A stretch of DNA of 64,000 nt, from the NCBI GenBank assembly GCA_963989385.1, contig OZ022499.1:80651903-80715902 (forward strand), written 5' to 3'. The position numbers and the translations under genes were made by a program. Below, piece after piece: positions 1 to 10,987 of this stretch (within the stretch, counting starts at the first letter, position 1; each line of letters begins with the position of its first letter). Source of the stretch: Ctena decussata. Its lineage: Eukaryota; Mollusca; Bivalvia; Lucinida; Lucinidae. The notes below the pieces were generated by a model. It worked only from the letters and a program-made list of their open reading frames with translations. It did not search any database and had not been told where the DNA came from.

Positions 1-134
1 AAAAAAAGCTCTAAAATATCATATTTCCCAGTATTTCCCACTTTGGCCAAATTTGGAGTATTTCCCAGGACGGTAATTACCGCTGGGAATTCCTGCCACC
101 GGTATTTCCCGGCCAACCTTGGGGTGATCACAAT
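1..134. repeat. Degenerate TTTCCC-phrase repeat
   Basis: Short phrases of the type GTATTTCCC(A/G) recur several times, ending in a self-complementary patch (GGTAATTACC). Similar phrases, with A-rich spacing, occur at 9660-9770 on the other strand. No coding frame or known element is recognised; this is probably a minisatellite fragment abutting the element end that follows. Confidence 0.4.
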
Positions 135-170
135 AGCTCACCCTGAGCCAATGGCTCAGGTGAGCTAAAA
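135..170 (+). mobile_element. 3' end of a hairpin-ended element (fragment)
   Basis: The sequence AGCTCACCcTGAGCCaaTGGCTCAGGTGAGCT folds into a near-perfect hairpin and is followed by AAAAA. It is the same 3' terminus that closes the complete elements at 4667-6366 and 16807-31590. The tandem core and 5' end are missing here, so this is a terminal remnant; orientation is plus, like every other copy in the window. Confidence 0.7.
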
Positions 171-184
171 ATGTCTCGGTTTCA

Positions 185-500
185 GTCAGACATAAAATAA
201 GTTATATGGTGTGTGTGTGTGTAGTGTAGCTTGGATAGGGTGGGGGAGTCATAAACTTTTTTGTCACTTATCTGGGGTGGGGGGTCGGAAAAAAATTCTG
301 GTAGGACTTTGGGTGAGGGTTGGGGGGGGGGGGGTGTGGGGTCAGACATAAAATAAGTTATATGGTGTGTGTGTGTGTGTGTGGTGTAGCTTGGATAGGG
401 TGGGGGAGTCATAAACTTTTTTGTCACTTATCTGGGGTGGGGGGGGGGGGGGTCGGAAAAAATTTCTGGTAGGACTTTGGGTGAGGGGTGGGGATGTCTA
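185..500. repeat. Two-copy tandem duplication, 156-bp unit
   Basis: A unit beginning GTCAGACATAAAATAAG at 185 begins again at 341. Each unit contains a (GT)n run, a conserved middle (TTGGATAGGGTGGGGGAG) and a poly-G run. The copies differ mainly in the lengths of the GT and G runs, implying a recent duplication with slippage. The apparent ORF on the minus strand here is only repeat read-through. Confidence 0.85.
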
Positions 501-632
501 CAACATATAAGCAAAATTCTAGTGTCTTCAGTCTGCCGGAAAAGAAAGAGCTCTTAATATTTCCTTAATATTTTTAAATGAACATCTTCAACATGTATCA
601 AAATAAGAATGGCCAGATGACCGTCTGAGGTC

Positions 633-935
633 GGTGAAGGGAGGAGGAGAACTAGGTCCCACCCATTCCAGTACCACCGTCCAAACGCTTACACGGACGG
701 TTTTAAGAATTCCTTTTTCCCCAGGACAATTGCAACTTGGAATGGCCTTACAACCGAAGCTGTCTCTTTGGAGACAGTTGATGGGTTTAAGACCAAAATT
801 TAATATCCTAGGGTAGGGCAGGGGTTAGGCATGGAATGCCTGCCCCTGAGGACTTCTTGTAAATAGTTTTAACCTGCTGGTGGCTTTGTCACAAATTCAT
901 TTTTTTTTTTATTTATTTTTTTTTTTTTTTTTTTT
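633..935 (+). pseudogene. LINE reverse-transcriptase C-terminal fragment with 3' tail
   Basis: One plus-strand frame (633-803, stop TAA) encodes the C-terminal signature of many non-LTR retrotransposon polyproteins: a basic stretch, then FKNSFFPRTIATWNGL, then a short helix ending GFKTKI. Upstream RT motifs are absent, so the copy is severely 5' truncated, as expected for failed target-primed reverse transcription. A short 3' UTR runs into T-rich sequence at about 898-934. The longer ATG-initiated ORF at 634-816 is a shadow in another frame. Clade cannot be assigned from so little; similar C-termini occur at 54450-54720 and 55370-55850 on the minus strand. Confidence 0.7.
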
Positions 936-995
936 GTGACAACTTATGCGCCACACCAGAAACCTGTCATCATGGCCATGATTGACCGAGACAGT

Positions 996-1024
996 AAAGA
1001 AAGAAAGAAAGAAAGAAAGAAAGA
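996..1024 (+). repeat. (AAAG)n microsatellite
   Basis: About seven uninterrupted GAAA units. Part of a low-complexity stretch after the T-rich tail of the LINE fragment. Confidence 0.8.
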
Positions 1025-1214
1025 CCGCTGTGAGGTAAGAAGGTGCTGCAGCGGGACTGGTAAAAATCATGCTGATCTGAATTTAAACACCTCTTTGCCC
1101 GCGTTCACCTTGGATGACTTTTCAATCCTTGTCCTGTTGGGGTCGACACTTTTTTTTCTTCAGGAACTTCTCTTTCCATTGTTCAACAACGTCTCAGTTT
1201 CCGTTTTTTTTTTT

Positions 1215-1251
1215 GGCTTGCGCTCGAAGGCTTGCGCTTCGAGCGCAAGCC
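1215..1251. other. Perfect 15-bp stem hairpin
   Basis: GGCTTGCGCTCGAAG at 1215-1229 is the exact reverse complement of 1237-1251, with a 7-nt loop (GCTTGCG). No T-run terminator context and no linked gene is visible. It could be a miniature palindromic insertion or the tip of a structured RNA. Confidence 0.8.
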
Positions 1252-2429
1252 AGTATTCAAGTGGTTTAGTGATACCGAGTTATTTTGGGAAGAAATGATA
1301 CGTCACGCTTAGTCGGAAAATACCAGTGAGTGTGTACTGCAACGATTCGTTCTAAACTTTTCTTAGGGCCGCAAATAAGCCAAAGAGATCGGAAAGTTCG
1401 TTCCGATTCGAGACAGCATTTCTTCATTATTTTCTTCACAGACATAACAAATACCTCGTCCGATTTTGTCTATTTTTATCCACATCCGATTTGCCTCATC
1501 TGCTAAAAATAACGATTGAATTTTGATAGTTCATGTACTTTTTTTTTTTTTTTAAATATTTCCGTTAAAAAGCACGTTTTTCTTTTACGAGTGCCTTGAA
1601 CTACGCCACATTTCGTTTGCTTTTTATAAACTGATTGCATAAAAAATGAAACTCTGAATGCAATGCAAAATGCACCCTAAGAAATATACCAAACTTGTGT
1701 AAGAAACAGTGTTTATATATAGCAAAGCATTAGCTTTTCCAAAATATCATGCAGCGGCGTCACGAGAACTAGGCCTTAGGGCATCGCATAATCTGACTAG
1801 TCAGAGCAGCCGGCACACTGTCCAGCGCCAATGCATTCGTTGGATCTGATCAGTCTCTTTCGGCATATATATATTCTTCATCTTTCATGCTGAGGCTAGA
1901 CAGATCAGACTGCGCTTATGCCGGAGTGGGCTGATCTGTGTATCAGTGTAAAATCTGAAAGAGCAGAGTTCAAATTTATTGTTTAAATATAGAAACAAGC
2001 GCTTTTGACGATTTGCTTCCCTTACCACATTTACTGAAAAGAGATAAATTTCATTTGTCGGGAGTTCATGGAAATACGAACGCAATGGGTTCCGTACTTT
2101 GTTGTTCTTAAATGGTGTAAAGCAAGTTATCGTCCCAAACAACAGCAGCATGCATTTTCTTCTCAGTGTCAACATTTTGTTCCAGTCACTGCCACTGATG
2201 CCACTTAAACCAAAAATAAACTTCTGTAAATAAAGATTTATTTTCTTCTTTTGATGCCAAGTTCAGATGTGCCATGATTCCATAGGCATGGGTTTGAAAC
2301 AGTCTTTCCTAAAATTTTGATTCAGACTAACTGTGACTCAACAGCCGTGAAGAAAAGACTTGAAACAGGTCTATATAGTTATTTTCCTTGAGACATGCCT
2401 AAAACGGCCGGCCAAAACGTTGGAAAACT
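1252..2429. other. Non-coding, nothing recognised
   Basis: AT-rich sequence with no supported gene. The minus-strand ORF at 1885-2175 has no recognisable domain and no splice context. Near 1800-1920 there are phrases like GATCTGATCAGTC and CAGATCAGACTGCGC that resemble the palindromic repeats of the LINE spacer at 18.6-21.0 kb. Confidence 0.4.
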
Positions 2430-2455
2430 GTTGTTTTTTGTTGTTGTTGTTGTTG

Positions 2456-2487
<32 letters not shown>
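2430..2487 (+). repeat. Compound (GTT)n(GT)n microsatellite
   Basis: A run of GTT units passes directly into about 15 GT units. The ORF covering it is low complexity and not a gene. Confidence 0.9.
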
Positions 2488-2489
<2 letters not shown>

Positions 2490-3329
2490 AAATATTTTTC
2501 AATTTGTTTTTCAAACAAATTCTACACTTGTTTTTACCTTACACCCGTGGATAATGCCACCATTCAATAAGATAGAAATTAAATACTTTGCTAAATAAAA
2601 GTTAGCAAATGAAAGTGCACTAACAATCGGGTTCACTTCAATAACAACTCATGAAAATTTCACTGTCTTAGCTGGGCAAGCCTTCCTTTTAAAAGGAAAT
2701 TTTATCTACTTTCACTTCGTTGATGACAGCTACCGGAAATGATAACCGGTGACGTATTTGCAAACGCTGTCGCAAGTACAGTGTATGGCCATAAATTAGT
2801 TGTAAAATTTATTCTGTTCTACAGTCGAAAGAAAGTATCGCGTTGAAAATATCCGCCCGACCTATTGTGCTCACTTTATAAGAATAGAATGTCGTCACAG
2901 CGCCGAATGACGGCAATGCGCAGAACGTTGCGCAATCGAAATTAAAGTCGGCCTCCTTAAATCAAAAAGTTTTCGTTTTGGGCGAAATTGTTGTTGTTGT
3001 TGGTGTTTCCCTCCACTACTTGGAGCACCTATGAAGGGGTTGTTGTGTGCGTTACTCATCTCACCTATTTCAAGTTCCAAAGTAAATTACTGATAATTAC
3101 TCTTATGGACTATGTTCAAAACCAACTAAGATACCTTGTACAGTGTAGAATTTCCGCAAAATACCGCCAGGTAACTAGTATCACACAACAAAATATGGGG
3201 TACATACCTCTACATGTTATGAAAGCGAATCAAATATTGAAATTTCTTAAACAAAACTCCAAGGGCCATGACAAGGACTTAATTCAGTCGCTACTGAAAC
3301 ATTCCTCAGACCAAATTGGGTGGTAGTCA

Positions 3330-3640
3330 TAAAAGTAAAAAGTATGCAAAGACCAGGAACTGAAACAATCAAAATCCAAATCCAGCCCTCAAACCATAGT
3401 TGGAAACAACTAAGATTACAAATAATCAAGATACAGAGAACATATGGCCAACCGAGTGAGCAGCTTGTTCCCAAAAGGTGGCCACTCAGCAACCCAAACC
3501 GAACCAAAAATAATAAGAACATACATAAGGTAAAACATCACAGAAACTCTGACACCAAAAACAGGCAACAGAGAACCACAACAGAACTACCGCCTAGGAA
3601 CGGTCAGTAATGAATTACTGGAAAAGCTTCCATTACAGTC
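3330..3640 (+). repeat. Dispersed repeat, copy A (paired with 51187-51480)
   Basis: It aligns by eye with 51187-51480 over its full length: both start with AGGAACTGA, share GAGCAGC(T)...TTCCCAAA...GGTGG..ACTCAGC in the middle, and end near GGTCAGTAATnA..ACTGG. A 65-70-bp piece (about 3333-3401) is nearly identical to an insertion within the LINE at 48499-48565. Element class is unknown; no coding frame is preserved. Confidence 0.65.
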
Positions 3641-4666
3641 AGCTATGCTCTTATTCTTTTATTCTGAGTATTTACGAGAGAAATAGCAAGAAACACCAAA
3701 ATTATTGGAGTGGAAATATCAAAACATATCAGGAAATATCTTTCAGTTTGCAACTCATGACAGATAAATATTTATATCATTTATATTATTATAACTCTGA
3801 ACAAGAGAGACCCATACTTGAACCCTGAGGTACTCCATTTAACAGGGTTACTAGGAGAAAATATAAATAAATAGGTTTCTAGTTTCTGTTTTCATCCTAA
3901 ATTTTTTTTTCCAAAAATAGTAGTGTATCTTGTATAAAATATTGAATATCTATATATTGTTGAAATTATATAGGTTTAAACTATCACATCAGACCCACAA
4001 GAAGGTAGACACTACCCCTCCACCTGCCACATTCATTAGATCCATATAAAAATAGTCCTCTTAGTTAATGATATTACAAATAAATCAAAGAATAGTCGTA
4101 ACTGAAGTAGTGATGCCATTGATATTTTATACACACTGTGCTTGTCTGAGGTGTGCAGATACTTATGTCTGTTAAGTATAAACTGAATCTAAAAGGAGCG
4201 GATCATTTCATATACCTGTTGGTGATGATAACTTTCTTGATCATGGTATTTTTATCTGCCCCAACACCTGTTCGAGCCAATTTGGGTAAATACGGGTATA
4301 TAAATTGGAAGGGATTATAATACTAAAGTTCAAGCAACATATCCAAACATGCTATGTTTCCTATATTGAGGTAGACTCTCTAAATTTTGGCTTTGAAAAC
4401 TCAGGAGGACCTGACTTGTTGAGAAGGCACTGATCTAGAATTGACACAGTTTACACAGACATAGTGGCACATATCTTTCCTCTCGTCTTGTGTTATGGAT
4501 TCCAAAAATTAATGCATATCTAGGAAAATGTCTAAGGCTGACAGTCTATCAACATAGACCAACGAGAGTCCTTGCATAACTCCAATCAGTACCATGTAAA
4601 TGAAAGATTAAATAACAGGATTAGTGTGATTTTTTGCAATATGCGTCTACTAGGGAGTAGTATAAA
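3641..4666. other. Non-coding, nothing recognised
   Basis: AT-rich unique-looking sequence. No ORF with a recognisable domain, no tandem structure and no clear splice-flanked exon was seen. Confidence 0.4.
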
Positions 4667-6366
4667 AACAAGAGGCCCAAAATGGGCCTGATATCGCTCA
4701 CCTTGCTATTGTGCAACGGAACCATTCTGATACAAAATTGGTCCAATTCCACTGAGAATTTCTCATTTTCACATTTTGCTACTTTTAGTAACAGAGGCCA
4801 ACTTGCCTGGTCTTTATATATTTACTTTTGAAACACCTCAATGCAAGAAACATTTTGCCACAAATTTCATCAAAATCCATTCAGGGGTTACTGAGATATT
4901 GCCAGTTTCATGTTTTGTGCTATTTTTAGTAATGGCAGATGGCGGCCATCTTGGATTGCTAAAATGCAAAAAATCGAAAAGCCTTCATGCAAGGACCATT
5001 TTGACACAAATTTGGTCCAATTCCATTGAGATTTTCTGATTTTCACATTTTTCTATTTTTAGTAACAGAGGCCAATCTGGTCTTACAGTTAGATATTTTT
5101 GAAACATCTCAATGCAAGAATCATTTTGACACAAATTTCGTCAAAATCCATTCAGCGGTTACTGAGATATTGTCATTTTCATGTTTTGTGCTATTTTTAG
5201 TAACGGCAGATGGCGGCCATCTTGGAATGCCAAATTGCAATTAATCAAAACGACTTCATGCAAGGAACATTCTGACACAAAATTGGTCCAATTCCATTCA
5301 AGGGTTCTTGAGTAATAGTCATTTTTATGTTTGTGCTATTTTTAGTAACACCAGATGGCGGCCATCTTGGAATGCCAAATTGCAATTAATCGAAACGGCT
5401 TCATGCAAGGAAAATTCTGACACAAAATTGGTCCAATTCCATTCAAGGGTTCTTGAGTAATTGTCATTTTTATGTTTGTGCTATTTTTAGTAACGGCCCC
5501 CATGGTGGCCATCTTGGATAGTCAACTGGCACAAAATTGAAATAATTCCATTCAAGAACCAATTCTGACCAAATCTGGTCAGAATTGGTTGCATTTTCTT
5601 TAGATATTGACATTTGAGCAAAATCGGCCTTGTAAACGCTAAGTAGGTCACTGTGACCTAATTCCGTTATAGATTTTTTTTATTTTTACAATTTGTAATA
5701 CCAAGGTCCCACTTATGTTCCATGCAAACTTTCAACCAAATATACCAACTGGTTCTGGAGAAGAAGTTGATTTTGTTGTTTTTTGCTATTTTTAGTAACA
5801 GCAGCCATCTTGGATTCTTGACCTGATCCAATTTTATAATTTTGAAACCCTGCAGTCTGGTCATGCTCCATGTGAAATTTGAGATCCATGGGCTCAGTGG
5901 TTTTAGAGAAGAAGTTGTTTGAAGTTGTTTAAATAGGTCATTTTTTAACATTTGCATTTGAGCAAAATTACACACGTAAACAGAAAGTAGGTCACTGTGA
6001 CAAAACTCCGCTACAGATTTTTTTCATTTTTATAATTTTGAATACCAAGGTTTCACTGATGTCCCATGCCAAAATTCAGACAAATATACCCAGTGGTTCT
6101 GGAGAAGAAGTTTATTTTGTTGTTTTTGCTTATTTTAGTAACGGCGGCCATCTTGGATTTTCAACCTGACCCAATTTTACAATTCTAAGACCCTGGAGTC
6201 AGGTCATGCTCCATGTGAAATTTGAGAACCATGGGACCAGTAGTTTGACAGAAGATGTTTGAATATTTGTTTTTAGGTGTTGACGGACAAATTCCGTGAC
6301 GACGCACGACGGACGCATTGGTATGACAATAGCTCACTATGGCCCTTCGGGCCAGGTGAGCTAACA
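4667..6366 (+). mobile_element. Hairpin-ended tandem-repeat element 1 (pearl/Helentron-like)
   Basis: Starts AACAAGA, then a 5' hairpin (GGCCCA/TGGGCC, 4674-4688), then CGCTCACC (4695-4702). It ends with AGCTCAC...GGCCC-ttc-GGGCC...GTGAGCT (6331-6362), whose outer arm complements the 5' CTCACC motif. The interior is an imperfect tandem array marked by repeats of GGCGGCCATCTTGGA and CTATTTTTAGTAAC, with units of about 140-300 bp, followed by an ACGACGGACG tract just before the 3' hairpin. No protein is encoded; the element is non-autonomous. The plan recalls bivalve pearl elements and Helentron-associated elements; the assignment is inference. Confidence 0.75.
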
Positions 6367-6459
6367 AAGTTGAAAACTTCAAGAATACAACACTGTTTCC
6401 AGGCCTTACAGTAATATAATTGCACACCTAGTAAAAGTCACTCCAGAAAGACCTATTTG

Positions 6460-7780
6460 AACAAGAGCTGTCGCCTGACAGCATAGCTCGCCTGAATTGG
6501 TGCTTGCCCATCACACAGTCACTATGGTGGTGTGGAGTGCTATGCATAAAACTTCAGGCAAGCATGTCCATAATGACAACACATTTATAAACAAAACCTA
6601 TGTCAGAAATAAGTGTTAAAATAAAATTATAGTAAAAAAAAAAAAAAATGAAAGTTCAAAGTCCATGAGCTTAAGGTCAAAGAACCTTAGGTAGGGGGTG
6701 GGGGGGAGGGGGGAGGCAGGATGTATCAAAACCCTGAACCATTATCTAACATCAGTCCAAGTATAGGTATCAACTGAGTCCATCGTGGCACTGTGAAATA
6801 ATGTCTTCATAAATATAAAACTTTAACCAAAATCTTTAAGACAAAATTCTAAGTCGATGACCTTGACTTAAAGGTCATCCAATGGGGTAAGTATATAGTA
6901 TTTTGTAAGAACTCAAAAAAGTGTCTAACATCAGTTCCAGTGTAAACTATATCTCTGCCAAGCATTATGAATCAGTATGCAATTAGAAAACTTTAATAAA
7001 GACAAAAATTTCCTAAGTCCCTGACCTTGACATCAAGGTCACTGAGCGGGGTTGGGGTAGTACTCAGTAAAACTTTGAACTAATATCAAACTACAGTGCA
7101 AATATCAAAAGAATTAATTCATGGGTTCAGGAGATATGGGTCTTTAAAGTTTTAATAAAGACAAAAATTTCCTAAGTCCCTGACCTTGACATCAAGGTCA
7201 CTAAGCGCCGTTGGGGTAGTACTCTGTAAAACTTTGAACTAATATCTAACTACAGTGCAAATATCAAAAGAATTCATTCATGGGTTCAGGGGATATGGGT
7301 CTTTAAAAAGCTTTAACCAAAACAATCAATCAATAAAAAGACAATTTTCTAAGTCCATGACCTTGACATCAAGGTCACTGAGGGGGGTGGGGTAATATCT
7401 TGGAAAACTTTAGACCAATATCTAACTACAGTGCAAGTATCAAATGAATCCATCCATGGGTTAAGAAGATACAGAGCTTTAAAAAACTTTAACCAAAACA
7501 TCCAGTCCAAAAAACTCCCAATTTTCTAAGTCCATGACCTTGACATCAAGGTCACTGAGCACTGAGTGGGGTGGGGGTGGTACCCTGTTAAACTTTGGAC
7601 CAATATCTAACTACAGTGCAAGTATCAAAAGAATCCATCCATGGGTTTAGGAGATATAGGTCTTTAAAAAACTTTAACCAAAACATCCAATCCGGACGCC
7701 GACGCGGACGCGGACGCTGACGCCGACGCCAAGGTGACAACAATAGCTCTTTCTGAACTTTCGTTCAGGCGAGCTAAAAA
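6460..7780 (+). mobile_element. Hairpin-ended tandem-repeat element 2
   Basis: Starts AACAAGA, followed by hairpin GCTGTC-gcct-GACAGC (6467-6482) and the motif GCTCGCCTGAA (6486-6496). The exact complement TTCAGGCGAGC lies at 7764-7774 inside the 3' hairpin CTGAAC-tttc-GTTCAG, followed by TAAAAA. The core has about five ~175-bp units, each containing the inverted repeat TGACCTTGAcaTCAAGGTCA; a (CGGACG)n tract follows at about 7693-7730. No coding capacity. Confidence 0.78.
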
Positions 7781-8800
7781 GCATTTAGCTCAGTGCTTTA
7801 GCCTCTTAGCTCATGTAGCTGTAAAATTAGGTATATTTTTGAAAAAAAAAAAACAAAAAAAAACAAGATTTATAAATCCGCACTGGATAAAAAAATCTTG
7901 ATTTATTCACTGCACACATGTGGCATGGTAAAAGAACTTGTACTTGTACTTGTAGAAATCTTTGACCGTCCTTCAGCACAGACACTGTTTTTTGTTTTTT
8001 TTTTCTATCATAGAGATATTTTTCTGTCTATACATAGTTTTAATGTGTTTAACTCAAAGTGACAAGTGTGCCAAAAGGCCACATAAATATACATGCTCTT
8101 TCATTGCATTAAGTCCCTTTAGAAACACTCAAACATCCTTAATATCTGAATAAAGAGAGCAGACCTACAAGCTACAGTTTGAAAATGATTATATAACATG
8201 CAGTCATGCTGTTATCTGGGGGCTATAAGCACTCAATATTAGTTTCTGTAGGCTTCGGTGAGGTGCTGGGTTTTACCAATAATATTGGATTTCGTCAAGA
8301 TTAAAGCTTATTGTTTTTACTTTTCCTGCTTGAAATCAAAAGAGCATGGAGGGATATAAAAGGGATTAAAAACCAGGATTAAAGTGCTAATTTATATATT
8401 CTTTCAAAAGGTAAGGCTAGTTTTAATAAGTTTTATTGGTTTATTTGATGATTACGAACACTATTTATTTGAGGAAAACACATGTCAGAACAAATCGAGC
8501 TGGCATTGCTCGATCGGTGCAAATGAAAAACGGTACAATCACTATGAGACTTCGCGGTCACTAAAAATAGAAAAATGAAAATAACAACATGAAAACATAG
8601 AATATGGACATTTGACCGCTGAAATCTCATATATGGGACTATGGGGAACGTAAAGTATGGGCTTGAGTCCGTCTCGTTAACATTTTCCATCGACTTCTTC
8701 CTTGAAACTGCTGAGCCGATTGGAACTAAATTTCATATGGAGCCTCTATGGGACGGGGGAACGAAAGAATGTTTAAACGGGCCTGATCACATGACCAATA
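7781..8800. other. Non-coding, nothing recognised
   Basis: AT-rich sequence with poly-A/T runs (7840-7866). ORFs here are short, lack domains and overlap one another on both strands. The last ~150 bp resembles the lead-in to the tandem array that follows. Confidence 0.4.
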
Positions 8801-9420
8801 TGGCCGCCACGCTCACGTATGGTAAAAGTTTCATGAAGATTGGATCAAAACTGTGCCCATTAAAGTGTACACAAAAATTTTCTGAGATTTGACCCTGGGA
8901 CCTTATTTTTGACCAGATATGGCCCAGTTTCAAACTTGACCTAGATTTTATAAATATAAACATTCTGACAAAGTTTCATTAAGATTGGATCAAACCTGTG
9001 CCCTCTAGGGTGTACACAAGGTTTTTCTTAGATTTAACTCAGTGACTTAGTTTTTCCCCCGGCATGACCCAGTTGCAACTTTGGCCCAGATATTGTGAGG
9101 ATGAACATTCTGACAAAGCTTCAAAAAGATTGGATCAAAACTGTGACCTCTAGAGCGACACAAGGTCTTTCTAATATTTGAGCTAGTGACCTAGTTTTTG
9201 ACCTGACATGACCCAGTTTCAAACATGGCCTAGATATTGTGACGATAAGCATTCTGACAAAGTTTCAAAAAGACTGGATCAAAACTGTGCCCTCTAGAGC
9301 GTACACAAGAGTTTTCTAAGATTTGACCCAGTGACCTGGTTTTTAACCCGACATGACCGAGTTTCAAACTTGGCTTAGATATTGTGATGATAAACGTTCT
9401 GACAAAGTTTCAGTAAAGTG
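8801..9420 (+). repeat. Tandem array, ~143-bp unit, about 4-5 copies
   Basis: The anchor GATTGGATCAAA recurs at about 8839, 8983 and 9127, with a variant (GACTGGATCAAA) near 9270. Each unit carries a 'gacccagtttcaaac' phrase and a 'tctgacaaagtttc' phrase. It resembles the tandem cores of the hairpin-ended elements, but neither a 5' hairpin nor a 3' GGTGAGCT hairpin could be found, so it may be a decayed member. Confidence 0.75.
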
Positions 9421-9659
9421 CAGTAAATGAATATAAAAATCTTAAAACCGGTCTTTTAATATATACATATACATATAATCAAATCTAACAGACCAAACTG
9501 GGGGAAAGAGAATTGAAACAGACAAAAACAAAACGAGAAAACAAACATTTGTAGTAGCAAAAGAAGTAGCTTTGTACTGGGATAAGTAAGAGCGTGGATA
9601 AATATTCAGCTAACAGTTTTGGAGATAAAATTTTGGCTAGGTTGGCAAAATGCCGGCAA

Positions 9660-9770
9660 ATATGAGTATTTTCCATGCCGGCGGTATTTACCGGTAAATA
9701 CCGGCAGGTATTTACCGGTAAATACCGGCAAATACTGGAAAATACCGGCAAATACTGGTTGATTTAATTG
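9660..9770. repeat. Palindromic minisatellite (TACCGGTAAATACCGGCA)
   Basis: About six imperfect units of TTTACCGGTAAATACCGGCA. The unit contains the palindrome TTTACCGGTAAA, so the array is self-complementary and could form cruciforms. The two overlapping minus-strand ORFs here are repeat translations. Confidence 0.8.
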
Positions 9771-10326
9771 ACCAGCCTGGAATTTATACAATTACCTACT
9801 CTCAAAATCCATAGGGGTATTTCAATTATACTGGTCAACTGACTTATATTTATACTGAAGTTTAACAATTGTATTAACTTGTTTATTAAATAGTTAACTT
9901 TCACGGAGATACGTTTTTATGGTTTTATACAGATTTTTGAATTTGACATAAATCACCTTCTTAATATGCAGTTCTACTCATACTTCGTACTTGTGAGCCG
10001 CATTACGAGAAAACGGTACCTTACAGCTAGCAATTCAGACCAGCGTTCACATTCAAATCCATCTTCCGTCCTGCTGTGTAGATTAGTCAGAATCCATAGA
10101 GTGCAAACAGGGACCATTCATATCAGCCTGTGCGGTTGTGTCGGCTGATATTTCTCAATCGCCGAAAAGTGTATCTTATTGTCTTTTTATTCTCTAATAT
10201 CATTATTATTTGGTACTGGTTTTAGCGCAGTTAAATACTAATTTCTCAGAAATATTAGCAGCATTAGACTTTGCAAAACTCGGTGTGATTCCACTATGAA
10301 GAACTGACTTACCGTAAAAGTTTGTT
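9771..10326. other. Non-coding, nothing recognised
   Basis: AT-rich unique-looking DNA. One 60-codon ORF (9966-10148) has no domain or splice support. Confidence 0.35.
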
Positions 10327-10479
10327 CTAGAATTCCCGAAATACTAGTAACAGAAAAAACAATATACTGACACACAAACATGTTATTTGTCTCTGTAGTG
10401 TTTCAATTTTTTCTTCCAAATATTTTATCTTATGGTTCAAGCTCAGAACTCCGTCCTTAAGACTTGCAGGCACTGCCAT
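10327..10479 (-). CDS. Possible small tail-anchored membrane protein (50 aa)
   Basis: Taking the internal ATG at 10479-10477 (context AAGCGATGG, a good eukaryotic start) gives a 50-residue protein. Residues about 8-33 form a charged, heptad-like helix (LNHKIKYLEEKIETLQRQ), followed by a hydrophobic segment (ITCLCVSILFFLLLVF) and a three-residue tail, the layout of a tail-anchored coiled-coil protein. About 130 bp upstream is a consensus CRE (TGACGTCA). I do not recognise a family. It could equally be the first exon of a larger gene or a chance ORF in AT-rich DNA; an upstream in-frame ATG would give 80 residues but passes through a TTA microsatellite. Confidence 0.3.
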   Translation of the reverse strand: MAVPASLKDGVLSLNHKIKYLEEKIETLQRQITCLCVSILFFLLLVFREF

Positions 10480-10608
10480 CGCTTTAATTAATAATAATAA
10501 TAATAAAAACAAACTCAAACGCCCGGGATCAAAAAGAAACAACAGCTGAAAAGTGTAAAATGTATGCAATAACTATGCTGGCTCGCACTACGCTACTAAC
10601 ACGATGCG

Positions 10609-10616
10609 TGACGTCA
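10609..10616 (-). promoter_or_regulatory. CRE-like palindrome TGACGTCA
   Basis: A full 8-bp cAMP-response-element consensus lies about 130 bp upstream of the possible small ORF at 10479. Its position fits a proximal promoter element, but isolated consensus matches also occur by chance. Confidence 0.3.
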
Positions 10617-10987
10617 CAGTAATGTAATTGCGGTAAGTCCGCTTTGTGCACTCCACTGATCTATCCAGTCCAAGAAATAGGTTTTAACTTTTTCTTCAAC
10701 AATACGGTTTCTTACTGTAAAAATTTACTTTTTAGACTTCTCAGTATTATTGTTTGTATACGCAAACGCGAAAGACTGTGATCAAGCTGCACGGATGCGC
10801 AGGCTGGTCTGAGTCATTCCTATTAGCACATGCTACATGATCCCTTTTCACGCGACCCAATTGTTACGAGTTTCACATTTCTTTGGATTTCCCATTTCTG
10901 AGCAAGACGTATGACACACACACACCGCGTGACACACTTACTGCTTAAACAGGAAAATATGTCTTGCCATAGACAATTAAAATCTAA

